Shown piece by piece: positions 1 through 12,493 of a DNA stretch of 64,000 bases; position 1 is the first letter of the stretch, and each line of letters opens with the position of its first letter. The notes under the pieces were generated by a model. It made no database searches, was not told where the DNA came from, and saw only the letters and a program-made list of their open reading frames with translations. This DNA is from Drosophila pseudoobscura (lineage: Eukaryota > Arthropoda > Insecta > Diptera > Drosophilidae). A program made the position numbers and the translations under genes. The stretch spans positions 15,686,001 through 15,750,000 of the forward strand of contig NC_046679.1 in NCBI RefSeq assembly GCF_009870125.1, written 5' to 3'.

Positions 1-102
1 AAGAAATGGAAATACTTGACCCGAAACCGTTGCATTGTTAGCATTTAAACTGTTTCTTTGCCGTTGCGCTTCGCTCGGAGATTGCACACTCGAGACATAG
101 AT

Positions 103-153
103 ACAGAGAGTGAGAGATGGGCGTAGAGAGAGAGTAGAGAGAGAATCTCACTC
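103..153. repeat. GA-rich simple repeat, possible GAGA-factor sites
   Basis: The segment contains several GAGAG runs in close succession. Trl/GAGA factor binds GAGAG in Drosophila promoters and Polycomb response elements, so a regulatory role is possible. The sequence alone does not distinguish this from a microsatellite. Confidence 0.5.
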
Positions 154-707
154 AGAAAAAGATACGCTATAAATGCAAGTTCAAAAATCATCTATTTGTA
201 TTACTATTTACTCAATAGGTTCTCATGGGGCGAAACGTAAGACAGGGATTATGACAGGATTGGAGTTAAGAACAATTCGATTTCCAAGAATGGTGATCAT
301 TTATGGCACTAAAAAAAGGACCATTCTGAACATATAGTCTATTTGGTATACCTTAGTTTCTCTGAGTGTTGGATTCTATCTAAATGCCCAACAGAAACAT
401 TTCGTTGCAGCTGGATCTGGATCTGCAGCAGCCTCATAATCATCGACAGCCGGAATCAACGGAACGAGCACTCATCTTAACGTCACTGAAAATGATTGCT
501 ATCCCCCCCTCCTCCCTCCACAGTCCCCGCTTCACACTATCCACTGCCCAATCCCCAACCCCCTGTATGGCTCCATCTTGGGGCTGGCAGCCATGCAACA
601 TGCTGCCTTGACACTTTAAGCTGCAATTTCGTTAAAATATTTCCAATCGATTTCGTTGGTTTATCGCCAAGTTTATTTCCACTTTCTTGTTGTTTGCCCG
701 TTGTCCT

Positions 708-725
708 CCCCCCCCCCCCCCCCCC
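708..725. repeat. Poly-C homopolymer run
   Basis: Eighteen consecutive C bases after a pyrimidine-rich stretch. Length is likely to vary between individuals or to be a sequencing artefact. Confidence 0.8.
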
Positions 726-3700
726 TCCTAAAATCCTCACCCCCTCCCTCCACACCATATAGTAGTGTACTGCACATTTTCCGTTTCCACTCTGGCAGAT
801 CTTACGGAAATGAAATGTGTTTCTATTTTAGTTTCGCCATCTTCTCTTCTTTTTTGTGTGTGTGTGTGTGCATTTACACGCTCGAGTGTTTGCCTCAGAC
901 TTCAATGAAAAGAACCCACAAGGAGCTAAAAAAAAAGAGAATGAAACCGAGGAAGATATGCTAGGGGGTCGAACCCTAGATGCCCTTTCGATGGAAGTTG
1001 TGTGATGCAAATGAAAAGGATTTTTCTGCAAAAACTTGGCAATACAAATCTTTCTAATAAGTGCAGGATTTGTGCACGGGCTTACACTGAAACAAACCCA
1101 GCGACATGATTTTTTTCTCACGAAAAATCGAAAATGCTTTCTTTTCTGCTTTGATAAGATTTTTTTCTAAAAAAAAGGGCATTAAAATCACCAGCTACAA
1201 CTCAAGTTTGTTTACAAACCATATGCAAAAATTGCAATACAGGCAGAAAAAAAACAAAAAAAAATTGCAAGAACAAATATCAGAAAAATACCAGAAGTCC
1301 GGGCAGTAAGGCCTCGACCAAATGGCAAATATTTACTGCAATACTCGAAGCCCTCTGCAGACTCACCACCCCCCAGACCACCACTCAGCAATGCCAATCT
1401 GCATAATTGTGCAGCAACAAAATGTTCTGGGGAAATATGTATTTTCCACCTCACGCACTTGGCTGGCAAATGAGAATTCCAAGGACAGCGCCAATGACAG
1501 GAGACTGCCTCATGGATGCGAAGTGGCATGGATGTCGCAGCTAATTACCATGCAAATATTTACACATCCTATCCCAGAATTGATAGAAGAATCTCCCAGA
1601 GCCCCACTCAAACACATGCCATGCTGCCTGTCGGAGCCTGTCAGCATTGAGTTGTCACAGCAGCCCATCATCAAGTGCGGGTGGGCGAGGCAATCTGATG
1701 AGCTGTGCGTAATTGTTTCTGGCTTCTGCAATGAGTTCAATCATTCAAACAGACACAGGCATAGATGAGGTGACCAATTCAGGTCACATAATTCGATGAA
1801 AACAAAACGCTTTGCGAATAAAATACTAGGAAAATCAAGAGAAAGCCCGAGATCTACTTAATCTACTTAGTCTTGTGATATTCTTGATCATTCTGGTATC
1901 GTGTTTGATTTTGAAGCCTCTTAAATCTGATGTAGCCTTGAGCCCTGAATCGGAATATGACGATGTTCATTTTAGTTAGTATTCCGTATTGAATGGCCTG
2001 ATTGTCAACCGCGTCTCGCTGAAAGGGAAAACTCATTTCCATGGTTCGTGTTGCCTCTGCAGGGCTCTGGCACATATTATGGAGTGGCATGATGTACGCT
2101 GAGTCCTTCATATTGCCATTGTTTAGCCTTAGTTGGCAAGGACTTTCAAGGACTTCTGTTTTGTTTAGTATTCATTAATGCAGCTCACAGCGTTGATTGC
2201 CGGGCTGCACTTGCTGTCGTGGCCGTGATTATTTGCATATGAATAGGGGGGAAAATGAGTATTAAAATTTGCCTTTAAACTTGTGGCAATTTAAAGTTCT
2301 TTAAGGCTCTTAATTTCCTTTGCGGCAACTACTTTCCATTAGCAATTCAAGTGCAATACTGGCTAGCAAATTGCCCACACCGCCACACCGTGCACCATGC
2401 ACCAGGCAACAGGCAGCAGATGAAAGCACAACAGAAACCCGGGAAAGAATTTGAAAAAACTTTAGCTAAAAATGCGCCACGCACTCTTCTACTCACACAC
2501 AGGAACACTCTCTCTTTTGGCCATACATATGTTGCTGTTCTGGCCACTGGTGCTTGTTGGCCACATTGTGGTCGGCTTGTTGGCCAGCCAGCCTGCGGTG
2601 ATGCGGCGCCAGGCCCGGCCCGGCCCGACTTCTGGCTGCTGGCTCCTGGCTCCGGGAATGCTGCCCGATAGTTGCGTGTGCGAGGTGAGTAAATTCCATT
2701 TCTGCGGACAGACATGGAACCAGAAAAAGACCAAATAAAACACTCACTCACTGGTCTGCCATGTGTATCTTGATTAGTGCTGGTCGACTCAAGGCGCTGG
2801 GCATAGTTTTGAGTTTCCCATCTTTTTTGGCAGGTTCCAGACGATATTCTGGAACCTGCAAGGACGCTGTTACTTATAAGTGGATTCGTATGAAGCTGTA
2901 TTTCTTATATTTGCAAAACTGAAATATGGAGTGCATGGATTAAATATTATTCTGGTTTTATGCGACCATTTCCCAGCTATTAACTTAGTAAACGCTTTAT
3001 CTCGATCTTTATCTTTGATTGCTATCCAATGAATCATTGCAGGGAAGATAAACCGTTTCATGGATTTTTAATGCCATTGACTTTCGAATAACCCCGAATA
3101 GGGGGCATCGCAACCCAACTCTCACGCCTCCACAAAACGCCGCTTGAGTGTTTAATTGCCCTTGGGGGCCCCGTGTGGATGTTGCCGTAGTTACAGCCAT
3201 GTGTGGGTGTGCTGGCCTTTTTTTTTGTTGTTGTTTTTTGGGGGGCAGGTCCTAGCAGGTTGTCGGGGCAATAAAATCGTCGCCTGCTGGGCACTCGAAT
3301 GACCAGAGCCGGAGTCAGACTGCCGTCATTGCCCGCTCGTCGTGCCTGCTGGCTCGCTTTCTGTGTCTCCAGCTGGTTCCGGTCTGCCTTGCCAGGAGAG
3401 TAAATCCTTTAATCCGTCTTTCAATTTCAAATAACCCACTGGTTAAGCACTCCCAACACTCACACATTCCCGCAGAGAGAGGGAGAGAACAGCAGACGTT
3501 TGGGTCTGTCCGTTTATGTTCTCACATTGGCCACGACTGCGTTGTTCCATTGACTCCTGGCTTCCCCCACTCCTGGCCAGACCAATTGAATTGTTTCAAT
3601 TGACACTTGGCCTGGTCTGGCTCAGTTCTGTGTCTACAATCCGCCGACTGCAGCGGTGGTTCGGCTGGGGGCTTTGTTCGCATTCATAATGAAAGTCAGT

Positions 3701-4108
3701 CTTTTGGCAGTATTGTTGTCGCTAATTTGTGGCTTCGCTAATTGGCCCACAGCCAGGGGAAGTCCGTTCAGGGTTGATTAAGGGATCGAATGCTGCAGCC
3801 ACCTCACTTCGAAGGGTTTCGCTTGAGTGGCAGTGGAGTTGTTCTACTTGACACACTCCCATCCACCTCTGTTCGATTTTCCCCCGACCTGCAGAGGATT
3901 GTTTAGTGAATTATGCAAATATTGTAATGTCTTGTGTGCGTTTCATTAGGATAATGTCTGGGCAAACAATGCCCATTGGAAGTTTGTAATGATAGCCAGA
4001 CCAGACCAGACCAGACCAAGAGCCGACCGAAGGGTTTTCAATTACAATTCGAGCTCAAATCAATTTGGTTCCTCAATCGATGCAGGGTCATTAAGTCGCA
4101 GTCCCTCC

Positions 4109-4116
4109 TATAAAGG
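4109..4116 (+). promoter_or_regulatory. TATA box of the IR gene
   Basis: TATAAAGG lies 46 bp before the ATG at 4155. With the usual TATA-to-start spacing of about 30 bp, transcription would begin near 4140 and the 5' UTR would be only about 15 bases. The ATG context (GACAAG before ATG) fits a Drosophila initiation site. Confidence 0.6.
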
Positions 4117-4154
4117 CTGATTTTCCCTGCATTTGAGACCAATAGAGCGACAAG

Positions 4155-7100
4155 ATGTTGTTACAGCCACTCGTGATGCAGCTGAGTCCATTGCTTCGGA
4201 TTATAAGTAAGAAGGGGGTTTTTATACTTCTCATATTACACCATAATCTCTTTTTTCCCTCAGTTGGACAATATTTCGCTTCCTTTTCGTCTATTCTGAT
4301 CGTTCACAACAATACCAGGACCACAACTCTCCTTCAACTGGAGTACCTGAGATCTCTGGAGCTTGTGCTTAAGGGCTTTGGTCAATCCATACTCCTGCAA
4401 TGGATCAATGTCGGACAATTGAGTGACTTGGCGGAACTTGAGTGGCAGGTCATGAGTGCCGTCAACAGCAGCACCATAGAGGTAGGTTTAGAGAACAGAA
4501 TCGAGGCTGTTACCATGTTACCACACCTCCTCTTCTTAAGGGATTCATCACAATCCTGCCGCAGACGAATCTTTTTCTCCATGCCCGATACTATGCCACA
4601 CGCAATGCCAATGTGCGCCTCAAGGACAAGCGATATCTGTTCTTGTGCGAGGATGAACATCCCCAGGAGTTGCTGGCCATGGACATTCTGCAGTGTAAGT
4701 GAAGTGGCGTTCATTGATCTCACATTTCAATCGAGCTCCCCTGGAACTCCGTCGCCTCCCATTCCCCCAACATCAATTTATTAGCTTAAGCGGTGACTTC
4801 TTGCCAGCCCCCTCTGGGGCATGTCTAAACAAATCCAACTGGAAAACTTTTCCATGCTCTGACACTGTGCAACACAAATAGGAGCGGGCAACCACCGCAG
4901 GACATTCGTGGCCAGTTGATCAAACTTTAGCACTTGCCAATAATTTCAACGCTCGACGGCGTCTTGTTCAATTGTAAACTTTGGCTTTTTTCTGCTTGGG
5001 CTTTCTTTTCCTTTCCGTTCCGTTCCGTCTTTTTCTTTATTTGTTGGCTTTGTTTTCACTGTTTTGCTTGCCACGACTTAATTTTGTTTCGATTTTTTTT
5101 ATTTTCTTTTCACATACCCTGTATTTATTGAGGACAGGAAGGTAGTGAAATGCAGAGGGAATGCTATATATGCTATATTCTTTCCTGTATTTGACATATC
5201 CCCCGATTTTCTTTGGTTTCTTTTTCCTTAACTGTCTTTGAGCGATTTATGGGACGATTGGAGGAGTTCTAGATATGAAATTCCATGAACATACTCCATA
5301 AAAAAGTGCAAAGTGATAACTCTGCCAATACTTTTAGTTTGCCTCATTTCATAACTCTTTTCGTTTAAAAAATTTTACACAATAATGCAATGAAATTACG
5401 TTTTGAAAAATTAGCCAATCTTATATAAAATTGACTCATACTTATATCGAATACAATTATTTGTCTTTTTGACAATCGCTATAGAAAAACTCTTAAAACA
5501 GGAGTTGACTGAAAAGCCACCACTTAATTAACACTGTGCTATGACATCCATATATATGTATACTTTTATACATTCAATATTTAAACAAGAGTTTTTCTTA
5601 AGAAATTTAATTGTAAATAATGCTTGGGTTATCTCTTTATTTTTTTAAGAAAACTTACCCCTTTCTAAATCTGTTTTCTTAGCAGTTTAAACAAAATATT
5701 ATGTTTTTTTAGTTTATTTATTTTTCTGAAATGTTATTTCTGTATCATTTAACCATTCTAAATCAAAAGAATATCTCGTAATACAGGATAACCTGTAGTC
5801 GATCTGCGCAAAACTAATGCCAGCTTTCTCCTCCAATTTTTTTTTGGTTTTTCGCATGTCCCCTGCTTGTTTGTTGTTTCTGCTTGTCCAACAACGGGAA
5901 ATCGTTGTAATGCGCTTTAGTCTACCCACACCATCTGATGGTGCGACCAGGAACAAGAGCCGTAACAGGACCAGAAAGAGGACCAGTAACAGTACCAGTA
6001 CCAGCCCACAGGCATAAAGAGGGTACATCGGTAAACACGGAAAGCACGAGGGATGGGAGTCGACCCAGAGATGTGGATGTGGATGGGGATGGGGATGTGC
6101 GAGATGGAGATGGAGGAGCCGGAGCCACTTTGCCGTACCGCGACATCAATTTCGAGCTGTGGACACAAAAGTTTGTCGGAGCCTTTGGTAATTTGGATGC
6201 CGTGCGCCTGGGCGCATTCTTGCCGAACGAAACTTTTGCCGGGAACAGCCGGGTCGAACTTTATCCCAACAAGCTACTCGATCTGCAGCAGCGCACCCTG
6301 CGCTTGGGCTCCATTACTTATGTCCCATATACAATTACTAATTATGTGGTAAGTAATTGCCGGTTAAGTTTATATTTATCGTGACCAACCCTGCGGCCTG
6401 CTCCCTGTGGCATGTCCCCGGGACCAGACTGGGCCACAAATGCCAGAGATTTGCACGCCAACATTAAGCAAAGCCAATTGGTTGTCCTCGCACTGGCACT
6501 AGCACTCATCCTCTCTGGCCCCTGGTCCGTTCTGGGCCTCATCTTCGTCTGGCCCCCATTCACATCGTTGTCTTTGCATTAGTCGGGGCTCAGTGTGTGT
6601 GGACTCATCATGAATAAATGTCCAGTGGTTGCCTCATTCTGTGGGTGGGTGGGCTCTGTTCTGTGTGGGTGAGAGGTGCTTAGTTATTTGCCTTTGTTGT
6701 CGTTGTGGGCAACGATTTTGGGAACTAAAATGTAAGCACATGTTGTCCTGTGGTCCTGTGTCTATGGCTGCGGAGGAGGTTGCAGATGCCAGAGCAGTTG
6801 TCAGGAGCCGTCTATATGATTGGTTTGGTTACACCAAGCCACATAGTTTTGGACTTGGGGATAAAAGAAAAACAGACTTTGTTTTGTAGCCACCTAGAAA
6901 AATATCGCACTTCAAAAATTATTCTCCAAAATATCAGACATTTTCTATACTGTTCTGGTAATGCTCCTATACTATTTATATATGTAGGTATGTTATCTCT
7001 CTATTAAATAGAAAAAGTATTGGGTAGTCTCCCTATATCTTACACACATCGGCGCGAGTGAGCCGGGGGTTGACGCACGAGCGAAGCGACTTCTTAGAGG

Positions 7101-9546
7101 TCTTGTATTTATTTGTATTTATTTGTAAAACAATTAAAATATCCCATAACTGTGTTTAGAATAACTTAATATGCTATTTAAAATTGTAGATTATTAAATC
7201 AACATCTTTTTTCGGGTTTTCATCGCCATGCTATAGATTTCTTCTTCTTGAAGTGTTAGGGACTTGAACAAAATATCAATACGATTATGTTAAAGATATT
7301 ATGTTAAAGATATCGTACAACATTCTTTTTATATGAGCATCGAAGTGCTCACAGTGTTCTGAGACCCAGTCTAAGCACAGTGTCTCGGATCAATCAGATA
7401 AGAAAAGGCATCAGAGATGTGTGTACAAAATCCACTAGTACTTAACCTTACTCTATAACAAAAATTTGTCCAACTTTTCTTTTATTTTTGTACATTTTAG
7501 CCCCACTGTGCCAGTTGTAAAAAAGAAAGTTCTTTTGTTGTCATTTGGCAAAAGTTTTGTTCGCACTCAATTGTTTGCCTTAAGGACATTTGCACATTTG
7601 TAAGCACACACAGACACACACACACACACGGTCACGCCCACACAAACACTAACACAAATACTACCTCCCATTCATAAACACACACACACACACACACACA
7701 GGCGCTGAAAGAGACAGAGGGCGAATACAGCCGCAAGCATGTGCACGTGGTTTTGTTTGGGGCTTAGCTTTGGCTCCGGCTCCAACATTGATTTAAATTA
7801 CGTGTTTCCATTTAATTGCCACCCGACGAGGCAAGTGTCGATGTCCATTTGAATGCCCCCAACTTGCCCCAACAACACTGTGTGTGTTTGTGTGTGGGGC
7901 GTGGCCATAACAAGGCCATTAACGAAATTAACCCAGACGCTTGATTGGCCAGCAATAGTTTACCATTAAGCAGTTCCCCCTTGATCATCTTACACGTACG
8001 CTACGGCAGCCAGCTGGCGAGGGCAATGAAGATCCCATTCACCCGCATGGGGCTAACCGTTCGATTGCGTACTACGGTGCCGAGGCCAATGTGATGAAGA
8101 CCTTCTGTCAGGTGCACCATTGTCATTTGCGTGTGGAGGCGTGTAAGTTGTGCCAGGGGCACCGTTTGACTGGAGCCAAATCTTAAGGCGTTCTCCCTGT
8201 TCCAGATGGGGCCGACAACTGGGGCAGCATCTATGAGAATGAGTCGAGCGACGGCATGCTGGGGGACATTTACGAGCAGCGCGTGGAGCTGGCCATTGGC
8301 TGCATCTACAACTGGTACGACGGCATCACGGAGACCTCGTATCACATTGCCCGCTCCTCGGTGACAATTCTGGGACCAGCACCGGCGTAATGGAATACCC
8401 TTAACCTCAGGTTCTCCTTTTCCAATTGAAGTTTTAATCTTTATAGACCCTTACCCAGTTGGCGCACCAATATTCTTCCCTTCAATGGCGGCACGTGGCT
8501 GCTGCTCATCTCTACAATGGTGATCTGCGGCGTCTTTCTATATGTGATGAAGTTTGCAAGCTTTCGGCTGGGTTACGGCAGATATGAGCCAGAATTCCAT
8601 CATGCGAGGAAGATCGAGCAGTCCCTGCTGGACACCTTTGCTCTGTTCATCCAGCAGCCATCGGCTCCACTCAGGTGTGTTCGAGTGGGCATCATGCTTG
8701 GGTCTTAAACTCTATGTTTCCTCTAGCTTTGATCGGTTTGCCACTCGCTTCTTTCTGGCTACGCTCTTGTGCGCCACCATCACGCTGGAGAACATCTACA
8801 GCGGACAGCTCAAGTCGCTGCTGACAGTCCCCTTCTACAGTGCTCCCGTGGACACCATCGAGAAGTGGGCACAAGCTGGCTGGAAATGGGCAGCCCCCTC
8901 CATTGTCTGGGTCCATACCGTGGAGAGCTCCGATCTGGGCATCGAGCAGATATTGGCCAGGAACTTTGAGGTGCACGACCACAGCTTCTTGTCCAATGCC
9001 AGCTTCAGCCCCAACTATGGACTGGGGATCGAGCGTCTGGTCTCGGGGTCTCTTTCGATTGGAAATTATGTGCCCGCGGAAGCATTGGAGAACCGCATTG
9101 TAAGGAATTTCCCCCTTCTCACATCTCATAGACTTGGTTTGTATCAAATATGTCGTGTTAGGTTCTGCATGATGATCTGTACTTTGATTGGACCCGGGCT
9201 GTGTCTATACGTGGCTGGACTTTGATGCCGGAGCTGGACAAGCATATTCTCACCTGCCAGGAGACGGGTCTCTATGTTCACTGGGAGCTGGAGGTAGTCA
9301 TCCTATTTGTATGTCACTCTGACTAATTAATTAATTAATTTACAGTTTGTGGTCAAGTATATGGACAAGAAGGTGCAGGAAATTCTGCTGGATATGGTCA
9401 ACGGGCACAAGGCCAAGGGTGCACCAAAGCCCCTGAATGTCAGCAACATCTCTGGGGCTCTATTTGTCCTGGCCTTTGGCTACACCTTCGCTTTCAGTGC
9501 CCTCTTGGTGGAGACGGCCATCTGTGGGCTAAAGAAAATCAAATAA
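4155..9546 (+). CDS. Ionotropic receptor (IR family chemoreceptor), probably the Ir92a orthologue
   Basis: Ten exons join in frame with GT-AG sites: 4155-4206, 4264-4481, 4541-4694, 5921-6348, 7971-8142, 8206-8386, 8447-8674, 8727-9099, 9162-9293, 9346-9546, giving 712 residues and a TAA stop. The product is a ligand-gated cation channel subunit related to ionotropic glutamate receptors, expected in the membrane of chemosensory neurons. An amino-terminal region (1-270) precedes an S1 lobe (about 270-400, with a Cys-x4-His-Cys stretch and the GPAPAP motif before M1), M1 (419-436), a pore loop (about 460-477), M3 (485-505, ending in the NIYSGQLKSLL motif), an S2 lobe and M4 (681-706), with a short KKIK tail. 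Residues 150-210 are a low-complexity insertion in exon 4. Exon 5 could begin three bases later, at 7974. The family call is firm. The Ir92a identity is inferred from the neighbouring genes; Ir85a or another divergent IR is possible. Confidence 0.87.
4695..5920 (+). other. Intron 3 of the IR gene
   Basis: This 1.2-kb intron is AT-rich from about 5150 to 5750 and has no open frame of note. The donor is T|GTAAGTG at 4695. The acceptor is GCTTTAG, ending at 5920. The acceptor's phase restores Phe142 and continues with YPHHLMV, which resembles the segment expected at this place in IR proteins. Confidence 0.65.
6349..7970 (+). other. Intron 4 of the IR gene with CA microsatellites
   Basis: This 1.6-kb intron starts with a strong donor (GTAAGTAA). 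It holds two CA runs (7605-7629 and 7678-7700) and an isolated GC-rich patch at about 7048-7095 in AT-rich surroundings. That patch may be a relic of an inserted repeat. No coding sequence is seen. Confidence 0.6.
7605..7700. repeat. Two CA dinucleotide repeats
   Basis: CA runs at 7605-7629 and 7678-7700 are separated by a partly CA-like spacer inside IR intron 4. Confidence 0.85.
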
Positions 9547-12372
9547 TTTGCCCATTTTCGTGCATCGTTCCTGCAATGCAGCTTGGTTTCCCGCCCCCCC
9601 TTTCATCCTGGACGACGACGACCATGAGCACGTGTCACAGCAAACATCAAAATCACACGCAAAAGCCGCAAAACCCCGGCTTAGTCGAAGGAGGGGCGTA
9701 GCGTGAGGTGCCAGTTTCCCACGGCGCAAAATATGACAGCAGCTTGCCAGCAGGGAATCGACATCGAACGGCGGCATTGTTGGCCGGCATTGGTTAAGCG
9801 TCACGGCCGTATGGCCAAGTGAAAAGTGAGCTCATCTCCGTGGGCATTCGGTCTCGTTTTCCGGCACTATCGGCTGCACTTGCCACGGACATGTGGCAAG
9901 AACTGGCTGGCGTTTTGGGGCTGCTTTTTGGGGAGGACTTACTGGTAGGACTGTGGATATGCAAGCGGAAAATGGCTTTTGCCCTGTGTGTTGTGGTAAT
10001 TGGAAAAGCGTTTTAGTCCCAGACGAACTCAATTTCATCCCCGGCAACATTTTTAATGATGCCCTTAATTATCGCTGTGGGAAATTATTCATTATCACTA
10101 ATTTGCCGCAGTTTTGGACGGGGCCCACGCCCACACATCCACTCACATGGTGCGGGCCACTCTTAGTGCAGTTTGGAAAGTCTCTAGCGGCATCCTTCTT
10201 CTTGGTCCGCCGCTGCTGCTCCGCCACATTATACTCGAGTCTCTCCTGCTACTCAAATCCCTCCAGCAACTGCTGCTCCTGCTGGAATCTCTACTGCTTC
10301 TAATGCTCCACCGTAGTCTCCGTAAATCTCACCTGCATATGCCGTCTACTCCGCTCGTTAACACCTCGTTTCAAAGCGACATACAAACAAACCAAGAAAC
10401 AAACAGCAACTTTAGCTACAGTCGGAGACAACGACAACAACAAGTTCACCAACATGGCGGCTGTGTCATATCCGTTGTCGTTGCTCTCGTTCTCTCTCCT
10501 TGGATTTCCGTGCACAGGGTATCGTGATTTTCTCAAGATGTATGCAACTTGCAAGAGTAGGAATATTTATAACCATGAAGTGAATGTTTAATAGTGTTGT
10601 TAAATAGTTCATCTTTCTCGTAGCTTAGCAGTTGGTGTTGCATTTTGTGACTATGACTCTTTATTGTACCACACCTATATGGTAGTAATTAATGTCTAAT
10701 AAAATATTATAAATCCTTAATATAATACGAGCATGATACTATTATATCCGCATAAAGAATGTGTTGCTCTGCTTTTAACTATTTATTGTGATGTAGGATT
10801 CATCTTAGTCTACAATTTTAGAAGTCAACTATTGCTAGGATCGCATTAATTGAATGTGCGAATGGACTTCAGGAACTGGTTTGAATCTGGATCCGTGCCG
10901 ATGACCCTTCAATGGTTTTGGTGGTGTCTCAATTCCTTGTAGTTTTACTTTTCCTGATGACTCAAGTTTAAATTTGATTGCATGACTATGGGGACATTCT
11001 TTATCACCTTCGTGGTTAATTTCGTTCATCTCTTGCCTCTGATAATAGAAATTCATGCTATTGGGACATGCTCACACTCACATTTTCGATATCTGCTATT
11101 TCACATGCTTCCTGGTTTATTCATTCGGCGGCCCAATGGAATGGTGGCAACCTTTCACAGTCGCAAAACACGTAACACACACACACAAACAAGTTGTTCA
11201 TTCAAAAGTACTAAAATCCCGATTTAAAATTTGTGGATAGCGGTAGAATAGAAAATAATTTACGACCTATTCGCATGCCTAAAAAATAGACAATACAAAT
11301 TTTTACGGGGCTTACGGTGACACGAGATTTTTAGATATTAGATAAATAAATAAATAATATATCAACCAGTTAATACATGTTTTAGTTAGCTATTCCTCTA
11401 GAATTGAATCAATGGCTATGGAAGAGCATTCCATCTTCGGCACTCAAAAAATTCGTTGTTTCCTGGTTTTTGGTTTGTTTGTTTGTTTGGTCCATTCCAC
11501 CAGATTTTGCATATTTCCGTACTGTGTTTGGAATTTTTAAGTGAGTGCGCTCAACTTTGTCTGTTGCTGCTGTTGCTGCTGCTGCTGTGATTGTTGCTGA
11601 TTTGTGGCTGCTAATGCAGCTGTTTGTTTCCGTTTGTTAGCCTTCACGGACTGATGTTGTTCCTGTTGGAAAAGTTGTACACGTCTATGGCCCCTCCGGG
11701 ACAGTTCTGACAGCTATACGACAATTTTTTCGGGGTCGGGTCGGCAAAAGTTTAAGCAGCGGATTTGCCCCCGAACAAAGCTCTTATCTCAGTCAAAGGG
11801 TTCAATAAACTTGCTCGAAAATCCACAACATAAAAAGGCGACCCCAAAACCCTCACTTCCTTCCACTACTTTTCTGGAGTTCATAACTTATGCATTTGCA
11901 CTTAATTAAATGACTGGGAAAATGGAATATTTTTCACATGCAATCAACGCAACCTGCAACGTCTCAGATTTTAACTTAATTTATGGCCCACAGCCAACAG
12001 GCGATAATTGAAATTATATAAAAGGCGGCGGCGGCGGCAGTGGCAGTGGCAGTGGCAGCACCGTGGAAACGAGTTTGCTGTAAATAAAATAAATCTGTGC
12101 GAGGCGTTGTCGTCCCCTCTGAAAATTTACGCGCTCTGATAAAAGTCCTGGCCGACAGAGAGGGGGGACAGGGGAGACAGTAGGAGCTTTCGGGTAGATT
12201 GGCACGTGCAACTGCAGCCAGACGACAGGACCGATAAAATATGAGCTCGAAGAGGGGTCCAGGCATGCAAGTGGATTTGCCTGTTCCATCTGGGTTCGAA
12301 AGGCTGGGACCAGAGGTTGAGGCCTTTAAATTGAATTAGCATCTGCAAAGCGAGGAGTCTTATGAATTTTTA
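9547..12372. other. Non-coding region downstream of the IR gene
   Basis: No gene recognised. The longer open frames are Leu- or Ser-rich products of simple sequence. A CTG/TGC-rich stretch lies near 11565-11590 and a GGC/AGTGGC tandem at about 12025-12058. No canonical AATAAA occurs in the first few hundred bases after the receptor stop; the first clear one is at about 10697-10702, so the 3' end of the receptor transcript is not defined. Confidence 0.5.
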
Positions 12373-12493
12373 ATGTTCGCATCCTTTGGAAATCGCTTGG
12401 GCATGAGGAGCCGTGGAATTCGAATCGATCCAATTAGGAATTCGGTATATTTTTTGCTCTGCATAATTGCCTGTGTTTTGTCGCTGTCTGGCG
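12373..12493 (+). CDS. Possible first coding exon encoding a signal peptide
   Basis: An ATG opens a 40-codon frame with a basic N-terminal stretch (Arg at 8, 12, 14 and 17), then a hydrophobic core of the type YFLLCIIACVLSL (about 26-38). A good 5' splice site (G|GTAAGG) follows directly at 12494. This order suits the first exon of a secreted or membrane protein, ending in phase 1. I could not find a convincing partner exon on the plus strand, so the rest may lie far away or outside the window. It could also be a chance ORF; the frame itself stays open to 12669. Confidence 0.28.

Larger units (their letters stand above)
1..4108. other. Non-coding region upstream of the IR gene
   Basis: I see no reading frame here with domain or coding character; the open frames are short and compositionally simple. 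The stretch holds a GA-rich cluster (103-153), an 18-base C run (708-725), a TG microsatellite (855-870) and a four-fold CCAGA tandem at about 3995-4019. A GGTCGAACC core inside a short hairpin near 962-980 resembles a tRNA T-arm but has no A box. The region may hold regulatory DNA for the receptor gene or for a gene to the left; that is inference. Confidence 0.6.

Noticed and set aside
960..985. Possible tRNA T-arm with a GGTTCGA-like core on the minus strand
   Set aside because: There is a T-arm-like hairpin but no A box, anticodon arm or pairing acceptor stem upstream.
1322..1768. 148-codon plus-strand ORF
   Set aside because: No recognisable domain and an opposite-strand ORF of similar quality overlaps it.
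8001..9147. Minus-strand ORFs opposite the IR exons
   Set aside because: They are antisense shadows of conserved receptor exons.
10114..10527. 137-codon Leu-rich plus-strand ORF
   Set aside because: The Leu run comes from CTG/CTC simple sequence, and overlapping frames are open too.
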